Positions 16,528-24,454 of a stretch of 64,000 bases of DNA are shown here, piece after piece; position 1 is the first letter of the stretch, and each line of letters begins with the position of its first letter. A program made the translations under genes and the position numbers. This DNA is from Desulfobacteraceae bacterium (GTDB lineage Bacteria; Desulfobacterota; Desulfobacteria; Desulfobacterales; Desulfosarcinaceae): the NCBI GenBank assembly GCA_027068085.1, contig JAMOUQ010000055.1, forward strand, positions 1-64,000, in the 5' to 3' direction. Below the pieces are notes generated by a model. That model made no database searches and had not been told where the DNA came from. It saw only the letters and a list, made by a program, of their open reading frames with translations.

Positions 16528-17373
16528 TTATCGGGCATTGGGAACGAAGAGCTGTTTTCCCATCAGCCTGAAATCGGCGATCAGTTTCTGGGCCCGGGGA
16601 CTCACCAGCCAGTCGGCAAAGGCCCGGGCCAGGGCGGATTTCACCCCGGGACAGCGCTCCGGGTTGACCAGCATCACGCTGTACTGGTTGCGCAGGCAGG
16701 AATCGCCTTCGACCAGGATCTGCAAGGGAGGGTTGCCGCCGTGGTTGGCTGAATACTTGATATACGTGCCGCGGTCGGTCAGGGTATATCCTCTGCGTTC
16801 GGCGGCGATATTTATGGTGGCCAGCATTCCCTGGCCGGTCTGGATGTACCAGGGCTCCTTGTCGGGAATATCTGCCCCGGCCCCTGACCAGAGGCTGAGC
16901 TCTTTTTTATGGGTGCCGGAGTTGTCTCCCCGGCTGACGAAGACGGCCCCGGCCCGCCTGATGGCCGGCAGGGCCTCGGCAACGCTTCTGCCCTTTATTC
17001 CGGCCGGATCGCGGCCCGGGCCGATGATGACAAAATCGTTGTACATCACCCGGCGCCGGTCGACACCGTAGCCCGCGGCGACATATTTCTTCTCGGCTGC
17101 CGGAGCATGCACCAGCAGGACGTCCACGTCGCAGTTCTGACCGAGCTTCAGGGCCTTGCCCGTGCCCACGGCGGTCCAGCGCAGCTCGATTCCCGTGTCC
17201 CCGGTAAAACGGGGCGCCAGATAATCCAGCAGGCCGGTATTGTCGGTACTGGTAGTGGTCGCCAGCAAAAGGACTTTTCCGCCGGCCTGCACTGTTGCCC
17301 CGGGCAGGCACAACATAGCCGCAAATGCGATTATCGCCACCCCGGTTCTGATCCTTTCAGTCAACAAATCCAT
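16528..17373 (-). CDS. tupA: Tungstate ABC transporter, periplasmic substrate-binding protein
   Basis: A 281-residue secreted protein. Start ATG at 17373 follows GGAG; the frame opens 12 codons earlier but without a site. The signal peptide (GVAIIAFAAMLCLPGATVQA) is followed by LLLATTTSTDNTGLLDYLAPRF and VGTGKALKLGQNCDVDVLLVHAPAAEK, the signature of TupA proteins; the TTTS segment supplies hydroxyls that hold the oxyanion. SRGDNSGTHKKE completes the pocket. Delivers tungstate to TupBC, supplying tungsten cofactor enzymes that are common in anaerobes. Confidence 0.92.
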   Translation of the reverse strand: MDLLTERIRTGVAIIAFAAMLCLPGATVQAGGKVLLLATTTSTDNTGLLDYLAPRFTGDTGIELRWTAVGTGKALKLGQNCDVDVLLVHAPAAEKKYVAAGYGVDRRRVMYNDFVIIGPGRDPAGIKGRSVAEALPAIRRAGAVFVSRGDNSGTHKKELSLWSGAGADIPDKEPWYIQTGQGMLATINIAAERRGYTLTDRGTYIKYSANHGGNPPLQILVEGDSCLRNQYSVMLVNPERCPGVKSALARAFADWLVSPRAQKLIADFRLMGKQLFVPNAR

Positions 17374-17433
17374 CTCGCTCTCCGCTGTGTTGGAGTTAAA
17401 CATGAACACGGCATCATATTGTCTGCCGGGTCT

Positions 17434-18354
17434 TTAATTTTCCTGCTCCGGGCGGGGGAAAATCACCCGGCCGCAGGTCTCCAGGTCATATCCGCTGAAA
17501 CGGGCGGCCATCTTCCGGAATTCGTCTCCGTGAAGCATCCCCAGAAAGGACTGGATCGTCCGGTCGAAAAACCTTTCCTTGTAAATCAGCAAATCGTAGC
17601 GTTCCCGGCGCAGGGGGAGAAAATCCAGCCCCAGGAGACCGGCCACCGGTTCGATGCCCGGGCCGGCATCGGCCCGGCCGGCCAGGATTTCCAGGCCCAC
17701 TTCCATGTGCGAGGTTACCTCGTTGGCATAGCCTTCCAGACGGGCCGGCTCCAGGCCGGCCTTGTTCAGCTCACGGTCGAAAACAAGCCGGGTGCCGGTC
17801 CCCACCCTGCGGTTGACGATCCGGATGCCCGCCCGGCCCAGGTCGGCCACGCTTTTGACGCCGTACGGATTGCCGCCGGCCAGCAAAATGCCCTGCTGCC
17901 GGCGGCAGAAATTGACCACCACCGGCATCTTGTCCAGCTCCCGGCCGGCAAACTCGAAATTGTAGTCCTGTTCGTCCGACTGGAGCAGGTGACTGGTGGC
18001 CATGTGGCAGATATTGCGTTTCAGGGCCCTTATTCCTCCCATGCTGCCAAGGTTGCCGAAAACGGCCAGCTTGCCGCCGAATTCTGAATTGAACATGGAA
18101 ATCGTCTTTTCCAGCAGGATGTCGTTGCTGCCGGCAATCACCAGAAGGTCCTTCCAGTTGTCCGGCATGGCCGCGGCCTCGGGATAGTTGAGGGTGTTGG
18201 CCTCGATCCATTGTTCAACCAGGTGCCTGGGAAAAAGCCACTTGCCGGTCACCTTGGAGGCCGGAAGCCCCTTTTCGGCAATCAGCGTGTAGACCATTTT
18301 CTCATTTATATCCAGGAACCTGGCCACCTGACGGGTGGAAAGCAGTTCGGTCAT
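17434..18354 (-). CDS. HTH regulator with periplasmic-binding-protein-like sensor domain
   Basis: A 306-residue cytoplasmic protein. Residues ~1-55 (LLSTRQVARFLDINEKMVYTL ending in KWLFPRHLVEQW) form an excisionase/MerR-like winged helix that reads DNA. Residues ~75-295 form a PBP-like domain of the type linked to molybdate/tungstate biology (LLVIAGSNDILLEK, HMATSHLL, IVNRRVGTGTRLVFDREL). It lies 60 bases upstream of tupA on the same strand, so it most likely binds tungstate or molybdate and controls tupABC. It differs from ModE and from the recombinase-like TunR regulators of sulfate reducers. ATG 18354 follows GAGGA; the upstream in-frame ATG at 18396 lacks a site. Confidence 0.8.
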   Translation of the reverse strand: MTELLSTRQVARFLDINEKMVYTLIAEKGLPASKVTGKWLFPRHLVEQWIEANTLNYPEAAAMPDNWKDLLVIAGSNDILLEKTISMFNSEFGGKLAVFGNLGSMGGIRALKRNICHMATSHLLQSDEQDYNFEFAGRELDKMPVVVNFCRRQQGILLAGGNPYGVKSVADLGRAGIRIVNRRVGTGTRLVFDRELNKAGLEPARLEGYANEVTSHMEVGLEILAGRADAGPGIEPVAGLLGLDFLPLRRERYDLLIYKERFFDRTIQSFLGMLHGDEFRKMAARFSGYDLETCGRVIFPRPEQEN

Positions 18355-18609
18355 GAGAATATGTCCTCGCCCGGATGATACAAAAACAGCTGCCATTGCC
18401 AGGGACCGCTATCTGCCTTTGCGGCCCGCGGAGCGCCGCAACCGGATCGAAGTGCACCCGTGCTGCCTGCCCGCAGCTGCCTTTTAAGCACCCGTGGTCT
18501 TTTATTGTCAATAATTTTCTTTTGATTGCAATTTTACCGGAATATCACGACCACGGATGACCGGAAATGACACGGTTCGCCTTTGCGGGTCGGCAGGAGC
18601 AAGCGCAAT

Positions 18610-20961
18610 TCAGAGGGATGCCCGGCGGGCAAGAAGGTTGGAGTCCAGGCGGACTTTGACCCGCAGGGCCTTCAGCCCCTGGACACCCTGGAGGTTTTCC
18701 AGCTCCAGGTATTCATGGTCTTTTTCAAGGTAACCCTGGTGCTGCAGAAAATCCAGATGGGATTCCATATCCAGAGCCTCGCTGGCCTGGGAATAGACGA
18801 TGGCGATTTTGCCCGGCTGGGTCAGCCTTTCTCCGGTCCCCCTGACAGCGGCCTTGTCCAGCCTGGATTTTATGATTTCCTGGCGCACATCGTAGGCCCG
18901 GTCGACATCGAAACGCTTCTCGTCGTACCTGAACCTGATTGAAAGGGGGGTATCCTGGACCAGGATGAGGTTGGTGGTATCGAGGGCAACCTTGAGGCGG
19001 GACTTGAGCTGTTCGGTATGCCAGGCCATCCCGCAGGCCACCTTTAGTTGCCATATCCTAAGCTCCTTGAGAAAGAGCTTGTTGAAGCGCCCGTCTTCCA
19101 GCAGGGATCTGCCGGTGTAGATGAGATAGTCCACCCCGTCGGTGCGGTGTCTTTCAAAGTAATGGGGCAAGGTGCTTTGCAGGCGGGCCTCTTCGCGGTC
19201 GAGATAGGTGGTGAGCCGGTCGCTGAGGGCCGCGACGCTTTCTTCGAAATCACGCCGCAGATTGTAAACGGTGTGCATCACCGGGTCCAGGCTCTTTTTA
19301 TACCTGGCGATGGCCTGATCAACCGGCTTTCCCAGCCCTTCCAGGTGAACGAACACAGGTTCCAGTTCGTTTTTCAGAAAACCCGCCACCAGTCTTTCGT
19401 CGCCTGTGCCCAGGCCGCCTTCGATACGCCGGCGCAGCTTTTCCAGCTTCATGTCCAGCTCCCGGAGGGTCAACATGGGTTTTACCCGCAGGGCTGTCTG
19501 CAAGACCCGGCGGGCCAGGTCCAGGTGCCGGGTCAGGTCACCACGGATGGCCCGGTTCCTTGCCAGGCTCGACCCGCGGATATCGCAAATCCCGTAGAGG
19601 GAGTACACGTTTTTGAAAACGATCGGCTCCATCACGCCGGGCCGCCCCAGGCGCATCATGTCCAGGTACCTGAAAGCCGCCTTGCGGAAAGCCCACTCGA
19701 CAGTGGGATGGATGGCGGTGCATTTCTGCTTGATTATTTCCTGGACCTGGTGCTCCAGCTCGTCCAGGGCCTTTTTGATGGCGATGGCGAAGATGGGCTG
19801 GAGCTGGGCCACGATCAGCTCGTCCAGGGCCGTCAGGTCACCGGCCACAGGACTGCCGACATCCAGGGTGCCGATACACCGGCCCTCGAAAATCAGGGGG
19901 GCCACGATGCAGGAGCGGACCTCGCCGGGCATGATCTCACTGCGGTACTGCCGCAGCCGGGACTCCTGCTCCACGTCGGCCACCCGTACGATCCTGCCGC
20001 TGTTGACCGCCTTGGCGTAAGCGCTTTGGCGAAAGGCTTCCCTGCTGAGATGGCGGGAGTCGGCAAATATGCAGTTGCGCACCATTTCGCAGCCGCTGTT
20101 CAGCAGCAGCACCTGGTCGTCGTGCAGGGCCGCCACGCCGGCGATGAGATCAGGCCGCCGGAAAAGGGTCCGCAGGCGCTGCTGGATCTTCAGAAAACCG
20201 TTTCTGGAAGTGAGCGACTCCTGGTCTATCAGGTCCCGCTGGAGGGCGGAGATGACCTCGGATTCGGTCACGTCCACGGCCCGGATCACCGTAAAGCCCT
20301 GCAGTTCGAAATCCGCAGGGGGCAGAATTTCGCGGATGACTTCCGGTTCGGTTATGTGGTCGGCTATGGTGGCAAGCTGCCTGCGGGAAAGGTCCCGCGG
20401 TTTTTTGAGAGCCCTCACGTCAACGAACCTGAAATCCAGCTCGAACTGAAAAAAGCGGTCCAGGCCCGTCTCCGGATCCTTGACCATGTGGACCACCGGG
20501 TAGTCCAGCTTCAGATCCAGGCCGTAAAACTTGCGCAGGATGAACAGGTAGGCGCGGATGACCCGTCCCTTGTCCAGGCTGAAATCCTCGAGAATGATTT
20601 CACCTTTCATCCTGCCTTGCTCATCGAGAAACAACTGCCTGAAAAGCGGCGAGATATAAACCGGCTCGATGGAAAAGGGCACCACCGCGGCCACGGCCTC
20701 GCTCTGCCAGGTAAGAGGAGGGAAAACCAGGTTCATCATCCCCCGCACGGCCCGCTCATGCCGCTTCAAAACGGCAGGATCGGCAATGGGTCTGTTCAGT
20801 TCCCGGTTCTGCTTTATCTCCTCGACAAAGGCGGGATTGATACAGTCCAGATGTTCGTGTCCCCGGGAAACCATCTTCCGGATGTGATCGATCAGGGGCC
20901 GGAAGCTCAGCACCGCCCTGAAGGGATAACGCCCCATGGTCTTTTCCACGTCCACCGCCAT
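18610..20961 (-). CDS. Large GAF-domain protein
   Basis: A 783-residue soluble protein. The middle (~290-415) has a GAF domain: SGCEMVRNCIFADSRH, VRVADVEQESRLRQYRSE, SCIVAPLIFEGRCIGTLDVGSP, ending in a helix. The N-terminal ~280 residues and the C-terminal ~370, which are helix-rich with long charged segments (LRELDMKLEKLRRRIEGG), are unrecognised. No histidine kinase, GGDEF or output domain is visible, so it is not a standard signalling enzyme. Proteins of this size and layout occur in several anaerobes without assigned function. The ATG at 20961 is preferred to 21009 because the first residues there look unlike protein. Confidence 0.7.
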   Translation of the reverse strand: MAVDVEKTMGRYPFRAVLSFRPLIDHIRKMVSRGHEHLDCINPAFVEEIKQNRELNRPIADPAVLKRHERAVRGMMNLVFPPLTWQSEAVAAVVPFSIEPVYISPLFRQLFLDEQGRMKGEIILEDFSLDKGRVIRAYLFILRKFYGLDLKLDYPVVHMVKDPETGLDRFFQFELDFRFVDVRALKKPRDLSRRQLATIADHITEPEVIREILPPADFELQGFTVIRAVDVTESEVISALQRDLIDQESLTSRNGFLKIQQRLRTLFRRPDLIAGVAALHDDQVLLLNSGCEMVRNCIFADSRHLSREAFRQSAYAKAVNSGRIVRVADVEQESRLRQYRSEIMPGEVRSCIVAPLIFEGRCIGTLDVGSPVAGDLTALDELIVAQLQPIFAIAIKKALDELEHQVQEIIKQKCTAIHPTVEWAFRKAAFRYLDMMRLGRPGVMEPIVFKNVYSLYGICDIRGSSLARNRAIRGDLTRHLDLARRVLQTALRVKPMLTLRELDMKLEKLRRRIEGGLGTGDERLVAGFLKNELEPVFVHLEGLGKPVDQAIARYKKSLDPVMHTVYNLRRDFEESVAALSDRLTTYLDREEARLQSTLPHYFERHRTDGVDYLIYTGRSLLEDGRFNKLFLKELRIWQLKVACGMAWHTEQLKSRLKVALDTTNLILVQDTPLSIRFRYDEKRFDVDRAYDVRQEIIKSRLDKAAVRGTGERLTQPGKIAIVYSQASEALDMESHLDFLQHQGYLEKDHEYLELENLQGVQGLKALRVKVRLDSNLLARRASL

Positions 20962-21082
20962 TTGCCCGGCCCTTTTTCTAAATCCCGGTTTTACGACCTG
21001 ACACCTCAAGGATCAGAATAAGTCTTATTTCACCAAAACTCAAACCATGATTGCCATGGTCGCCGGAACCGGGCAAACAAAA

Positions 21083-21119
21083 ACCCGGTTTCCGGCATAA
21101 GATCCGCCGGAAACCGGGT
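21083..21119 (-). terminator. strong rho-independent terminator after the repeat lipoprotein
   Basis: A perfect 14-base inverted repeat (21083-21096 with 21106-21119) and nine-base loop. On the minus strand the stem is followed by TTTTTGTTTG. It begins 19 bases after the lipoprotein stop and also lies just upstream of the GAF gene, separating the two. Confidence 0.9.
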
Positions 21120-21137
21120 CGATTCTATCCTGTCTTT

Positions 21138-22232
21138 TTAGCTGTGTTTTTTGACACCGATGGAGAAAGTAACTTCGTAGTCAGCACTTCCATTTGCTAT
21201 CATATCGCGGGCGACGAAGATCTCGCCATCTGGCGAAATTATGCCGACCTGACCGGAACCAATTGTCAGGGCCAGTTTGCCTGTAGTGGCATCGACATGA
21301 TAAGTACCATTTACCACGGTACCGGGTGTGGAGCCGTTGTCGGACACCTTTATTACCGTAGCCGTGCAAGTACCGGTGCCGCTGCCATCATCATCGCCCT
21401 TGAAATTCACGTCGGCATGTACAGTCCAGGCGTCATCTTTAGTCGCGCCTATCTGCATCAACTGGTAGTCACCCTTGAGGTCAGCATTGGAATGACTCTC
21501 TGACATCTTGATACCGACCATTATCTTGACTTCCTTGTCACCTGATGAATCTTCATCGGTCAGGATCATCTTGGCCCCGTCGGTATATCCTTCCAGTTCA
21601 TAATCGGAAATTATAAAACCGCCGTTTGATTTCAGGGTGTAGCTAAAACTTCCGCAACTAGAAGTACATGTCGCGTCGTTAGAATCCATGACGAAGCTCA
21701 TGCTCGCAGTGCCATCGCTCAAAGTAGCGTCGATGACCGCGGTATTGGCACGGCCGTCATCGGAATTGTACCTTATCTGGATAAACCGCCATTTACCATT
21801 TACATCTGCATGACTGACGGATGCAGAAGGTAATTTGACAGCCGCGGTCAAAGAGACTTCATCATCTTCTTTGGTGTCTACCACGGCCAGAAAATCTTCG
21901 CCGGGAGCCAGGATTCCCTTGTCGGTATTGCCGCCTTCGGTGAAATCCATGGTGTTGTCGGCAGCCACCGAATAGGTAAATTTGGCCGATCCGGCATACC
22001 CGGTGCCGTCGCCGTTGGATCCCATGTCATCGCCAGTGGCCCCGTAATCATCTGCAGACAGCTCGTAACTGAAAGTGCCCACGTAAAAATCGCCGCTGAA
22101 GCGGTCGTTGTAAGTGGCGGAGCCGCCGCTGCCGTCCGAACTGGAAGAACCACCGCAGCCAAGCACCGAAGCAAGTACGACGCATGCCAGAATCATCATC
22201 AGGGTCGAAACACCGGTCTTAATCTTCATCAT
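21138..22232 (-). CDS. Lipoprotein made of three tandem beta-rich repeats
   Basis: A 364-residue protein with a lipoprotein signal: hydrophobic core then VLASVLGC, Cys ~26 being the lipidated residue, followed by a Gly/Ser linker. The mature part holds three related units of about 105 residues, each running from an FxGxY/F opening (FSGDFYVGTF, NGKWRFIQI, KGDYQLMQI) to a closing strand (VSLTAAVKLPSAS, VKIMVGIKMSES, VTFSIGVKKHS). It is acidic (many Asp) with few lysines. Probably surface- or periplasm-exposed; no enzyme motif is seen. AAGGAGG six bases before the ATG at 22232 fixes the start. It has its own terminator, so it is probably monocistronic. Confidence 0.75.
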   Translation of the reverse strand: MMKIKTGVSTLMMILACVVLASVLGCGGSSSSDGSGGSATYNDRFSGDFYVGTFSYELSADDYGATGDDMGSNGDGTGYAGSAKFTYSVAADNTMDFTEGGNTDKGILAPGEDFLAVVDTKEDDEVSLTAAVKLPSASVSHADVNGKWRFIQIRYNSDDGRANTAVIDATLSDGTASMSFVMDSNDATCTSSCGSFSYTLKSNGGFIISDYELEGYTDGAKMILTDEDSSGDKEVKIMVGIKMSESHSNADLKGDYQLMQIGATKDDAWTVHADVNFKGDDDGSGTGTCTATVIKVSDNGSTPGTVVNGTYHVDATTGKLALTIGSGQVGIISPDGEIFVARDMIANGSADYEVTFSIGVKKHS

Positions 22233-22355
22233 CAACAACCTCCTTGTTCTTTACGAGAATGAATGCCATACAACTTTCAAAACACCACGGAACAGCCGAA
22301 CTGCCTGACCAAAACATCGTCCCTAAATTGCTTGTCCGGAATCAAAGAAAATATG

Positions 22356-22361
22356 ATTATA
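22356..22361 (-). promoter_or_regulatory. candidate -10 box for the repeat lipoprotein
   Basis: A perfect TATAAT on the minus strand about 125 bases before the lipoprotein start. No good -35 box is found at the normal spacing, so this rests on one hexamer in an AT-rich stretch. Confidence 0.35.
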
Positions 22362-22392
22362 CTGCAATAAACAAGCCAAAACCTCCTTTTGA

Positions 22393-22445
22393 AAGCCATG
22401 CCGGCGCATGGTTCCGAATTACCACAGGATCAGCCGGCATGGCTT
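22393..22445. repeat. 13-base perfect inverted repeat in a 452-base gene-free region
   Basis: AAGCCATGCCGGC (22393-22405) pairs with GCCGGCATGGCTT (22433-22445) around a 27-base loop. The gene-free stretch 22233-22685 holds this repeat, a further GC-rich hairpin-prone segment at about 22495-22585, a candidate -10 box for the lipoprotein (minus) and a promoter for the ferredoxin operon (plus). No T run follows the repeat, so it is not a simple terminator. It could be an operator or a structured RNA element. Confidence 0.6.
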
Positions 22446-22623
22446 CCGCAGACACAAACAGCGCTTTTCCCGTTTGCATGCAAAACTGCCAAAATCCGGC
22501 AGCAGGCTGCCGTTTTTGGGCACAGGCTCCGGGGCAAAGCGCCGGGTTGCCGGCAACGGCAGCTGCCTCACATAGCACCGGAGTAAAAATTCATCAAGGG
22601 TTCTGTTTTGTCGGCCATCAGAC

Positions 22624-22652
22624 TTGCCATCTGCCCGATCCATATTTAGAAT
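22624..22652 (+). promoter_or_regulatory. sigma70-type promoter of the ferredoxin operon
   Basis: TTGCCA (22624-22629), 17-base spacer, TAGAAT (22647-22652): five of six matches in each box with optimal spacing. It lies 34 bases before the GTG start and just ahead of an AAAGGAGG ribosome site, giving a short leader. Confidence 0.65.
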
Positions 22653-22685
22653 TAACCATAACACTCTAACCAAAGGAGGCACGAG

Positions 22686-22901
22686 GTGACCGTCAAAACA
22701 TGGCAGAGCGATGCTGTAACCATCAAGGTCGATTACGACAAGTGCACGGGCCATGCCGATTGCGTGGAGTCCTGCCCGGGCGAAGTTTACGAACTGGTCG
22801 ATTCAAAGGCCGTTGCCGGCTCCATCGAAAACTGCATCGAGTGCTGCACCTGCGTCGAGGTCTGCCCGGAAGACGCCATCGAGCACAGCGCCTGTGGATA
22901 G
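22686..22901 (+). CDS. Small two-cluster ferredoxin with one Cys-to-His change
   Basis: A 71-residue bacterial-type ferredoxin, GTG start behind AAAGGAGG. The second motif, CIECCTCVEVCP (residues ~50-61), is a complete CxxCxxCxxxCP for one [4Fe-4S] cluster. The first reads CTGHADCVESCP, so the second cysteine is His; such a site often holds a [3Fe-4S] cluster or an altered [4Fe-4S] one. The protein is acidic as usual for ferredoxins. Its stop overlaps the GTG of the MetE-like gene by eight bases, implying that the two are made together and perhaps exchange electrons. It heads a seven-gene run. Confidence 0.88.
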   Translation: MTVKTWQSDAVTIKVDYDKCTGHADCVESCPGEVYELVDSKAVAGSIENCIECCTCVEVCPEDAIEHSACG

Positions 22902-23925
22902 CCCCGGCAAAATACCCGGCAACCTGGCCACCACGGCCATGGCGGTGATGCCCCATACCGATGTGGACCGGGCCCTGGAGACGGCCCTGTCCCTGGATGT
23001 CCCCTTCTGGCCGCAGCTGCCCAACTACAGCTATTACGAGGACATGTACGTCCAGGCGGCCGAGCATTTTCCCGGCATCGTCCTGGACGTTGAAAAGCGC
23101 ACCCTGCGTTTTTCCATGGACAAGTTCATCGCCGAGCTGGAAGAGGCCATGGCGGCCATGGAAGACCCGGCCTACCTGGATATCAGCCCCCGTTATTCGG
23201 TCGTCTATCACCGTTTCCTGGAAATGGACCTGTCCCGCCATATGGCCATCCGCGGTCAGCTGGAAGGGCCGGTGAGCTTCGGTTTCAACATTCTGGACCA
23301 GGACCAGCGGCCGATCCTGTTCGACGACACGGTGCGGCCTTTCATGTTCGATTTCATGGCGGCCCGGATCAACATCCAGCTAAAACGGCTCAAGGCCCTC
23401 AATCCCAACGCCTTCATGTTCGTGGACGAGCCCGGACTGCAGTTCATCTTTTCGGCCCTTTCGGGTTACGACAGCAACAAGGCCAGGGCCGACATGGACC
23501 GCTTCTTCGCCGCCATCGACCGGCCCCGGGGAATTCACCTATGCGGCAATCCCGACTGGGATTTTCTGCTCAACCTGGACCTGGACGTGCTTTCCATGGA
23601 CATCTACTCCAACGCCGAGGTTTTTGCTTCCTACGCCCCGGCGGTACAACGCTTCCTGGACAGGGGCGGAATCATCGTCTGGGGCATAGTACCCACGGCC
23701 ATGGAGGAGTTCGAGCAGAATGACACAAGCCGGCTGATCGGCCGCCTGGAACAGGTGTGGGACATCCTGGCGGCAAGGGGCGTGGACAAAGAACGGATGA
23801 TCACCCGGGGGATGCTTTCGCCGGCCACCTGCTGCCTGATAAACCCTGACAAGGAGAAAACCGTGGAAAAAGCCTTTGCCGCCATCAGGCGGATGGCCGA
23901 AATTCTGCGTCAAAAACACCTGTGA
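22894..23925 (+). CDS. MetE/UroD-superfamily zinc methyltransferase-like protein
   Basis: A 343-residue TIM-barrel-type protein. VPFWPQLPNYSYYEDMYVQ near residue 45, GPVSFGFNI, FVDEPGLQFI, GIHLCGNPDW (an HxC pair at residue ~215) and SPATCCLI (~315) follow the layout of the C-terminal domain of cobalamin-independent methionine synthase, where His, Cys and Cys hold the zinc that activates a thiol. It lacks MetE's N-terminal half, so it is not a normal methionine synthase and may act on a corrinoid-protein or other thiol substrate. The GTG at 22894 overlaps the ferredoxin end; ATG 22939 would cut into the conserved start. Partner methyl donor unknown. Confidence 0.75.
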   Translation: MDSPGKIPGNLATTAMAVMPHTDVDRALETALSLDVPFWPQLPNYSYYEDMYVQAAEHFPGIVLDVEKRTLRFSMDKFIAELEEAMAAMEDPAYLDISPRYSVVYHRFLEMDLSRHMAIRGQLEGPVSFGFNILDQDQRPILFDDTVRPFMFDFMAARINIQLKRLKALNPNAFMFVDEPGLQFIFSALSGYDSNKARADMDRFFAAIDRPRGIHLCGNPDWDFLLNLDLDVLSMDIYSNAEVFASYAPAVQRFLDRGGIIVWGIVPTAMEEFEQNDTSRLIGRLEQVWDILAARGVDKERMITRGMLSPATCCLINPDKEKTVEKAFAAIRRMAEILRQKHL

Positions 23926-23951
23926 TGGATTAAAAGCGAAAGGCAGACCTG

Positions 23952-24326
23952 ATGAATACTGAAAATACAATCGGTCCCATGACCAGGGTGGCACTGGAAA
24001 TCGATACCGGCGATTCCGCCAGGCCAACTGGCCCCGTGGATTTCGAATTCATCTTCGGCATCGGGGTAAACGGCCTGTGCGGTCTTGAAATGCGGCTTGC
24101 CGGCAAAAAAGCCGGGCAGGAGACCCGACTGGAAGTGGAACCCGGCACCATGGAAGAACTCTTCGGTCACCTGGGATGCTCCCTGATGCGTGCTGCGGGC
24201 CGCCAGCCGCCCTTTGCGTTGAAAATCCGGATCAAGGAAGTTGCGCCGGCCAAGCCGCGGGAGGTAGTCAAGGCCATGGCCGAAAACACCGAGTGCGGAT
24301 GTGATTGCGGCTGCGGATGCTTTTGA
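23952..24326 (+). CDS. FKBP/SlyD-like protein with cysteine-rich tail
   Basis: A 124-residue cytoplasmic protein. VALEIDTGDSARP, then FEFIFGIGVNGLCGLEMRLAGKKAGQETRLEV, align by eye with SlyD-type FKBP proteins (FxxGxGxxIxGLExALxGxxxGD). The usual EAYG loop is replaced and the insert domain of SlyD is reduced, so prolyl isomerase activity is doubtful. The tail ECGCDCGCGCF (last 11 residues) places five cysteines in 11 positions, like the metal-binding tail of SlyD, which is His-rich. A metal-delivery or metallochaperone role for the adjacent zinc or iron-sulfur proteins is plausible. It starts 26 bases after the MetE-like gene. Confidence 0.6.
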   Translation: MNTENTIGPMTRVALEIDTGDSARPTGPVDFEFIFGIGVNGLCGLEMRLAGKKAGQETRLEVEPGTMEELFGHLGCSLMRAAGRQPPFALKIRIKEVAPAKPREVVKAMAENTECGCDCGCGCF

Positions 24327-24454
24327 AGGTTGATTTCAGTTTCCACCTCATGTACCTTGAAAACCGCATTTGCCTGTTACTTCACCGGATGTGCCCGCGG
24401 CAAATGAAGCGCCAGTCTACTCCGGGTTAACCTGAAGCAACAACGGCCGTAACT

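Noticed and set aside
22495-22585. possible cyclic di-GMP or cobalamin riboswitch in the lipoprotein/ferredoxin spacer
   Set aside because: A few matches such as CAAAGC and GGTTGCC occur, but the conserved GEMM core and tetraloop, or the cobalamin box, are missing.
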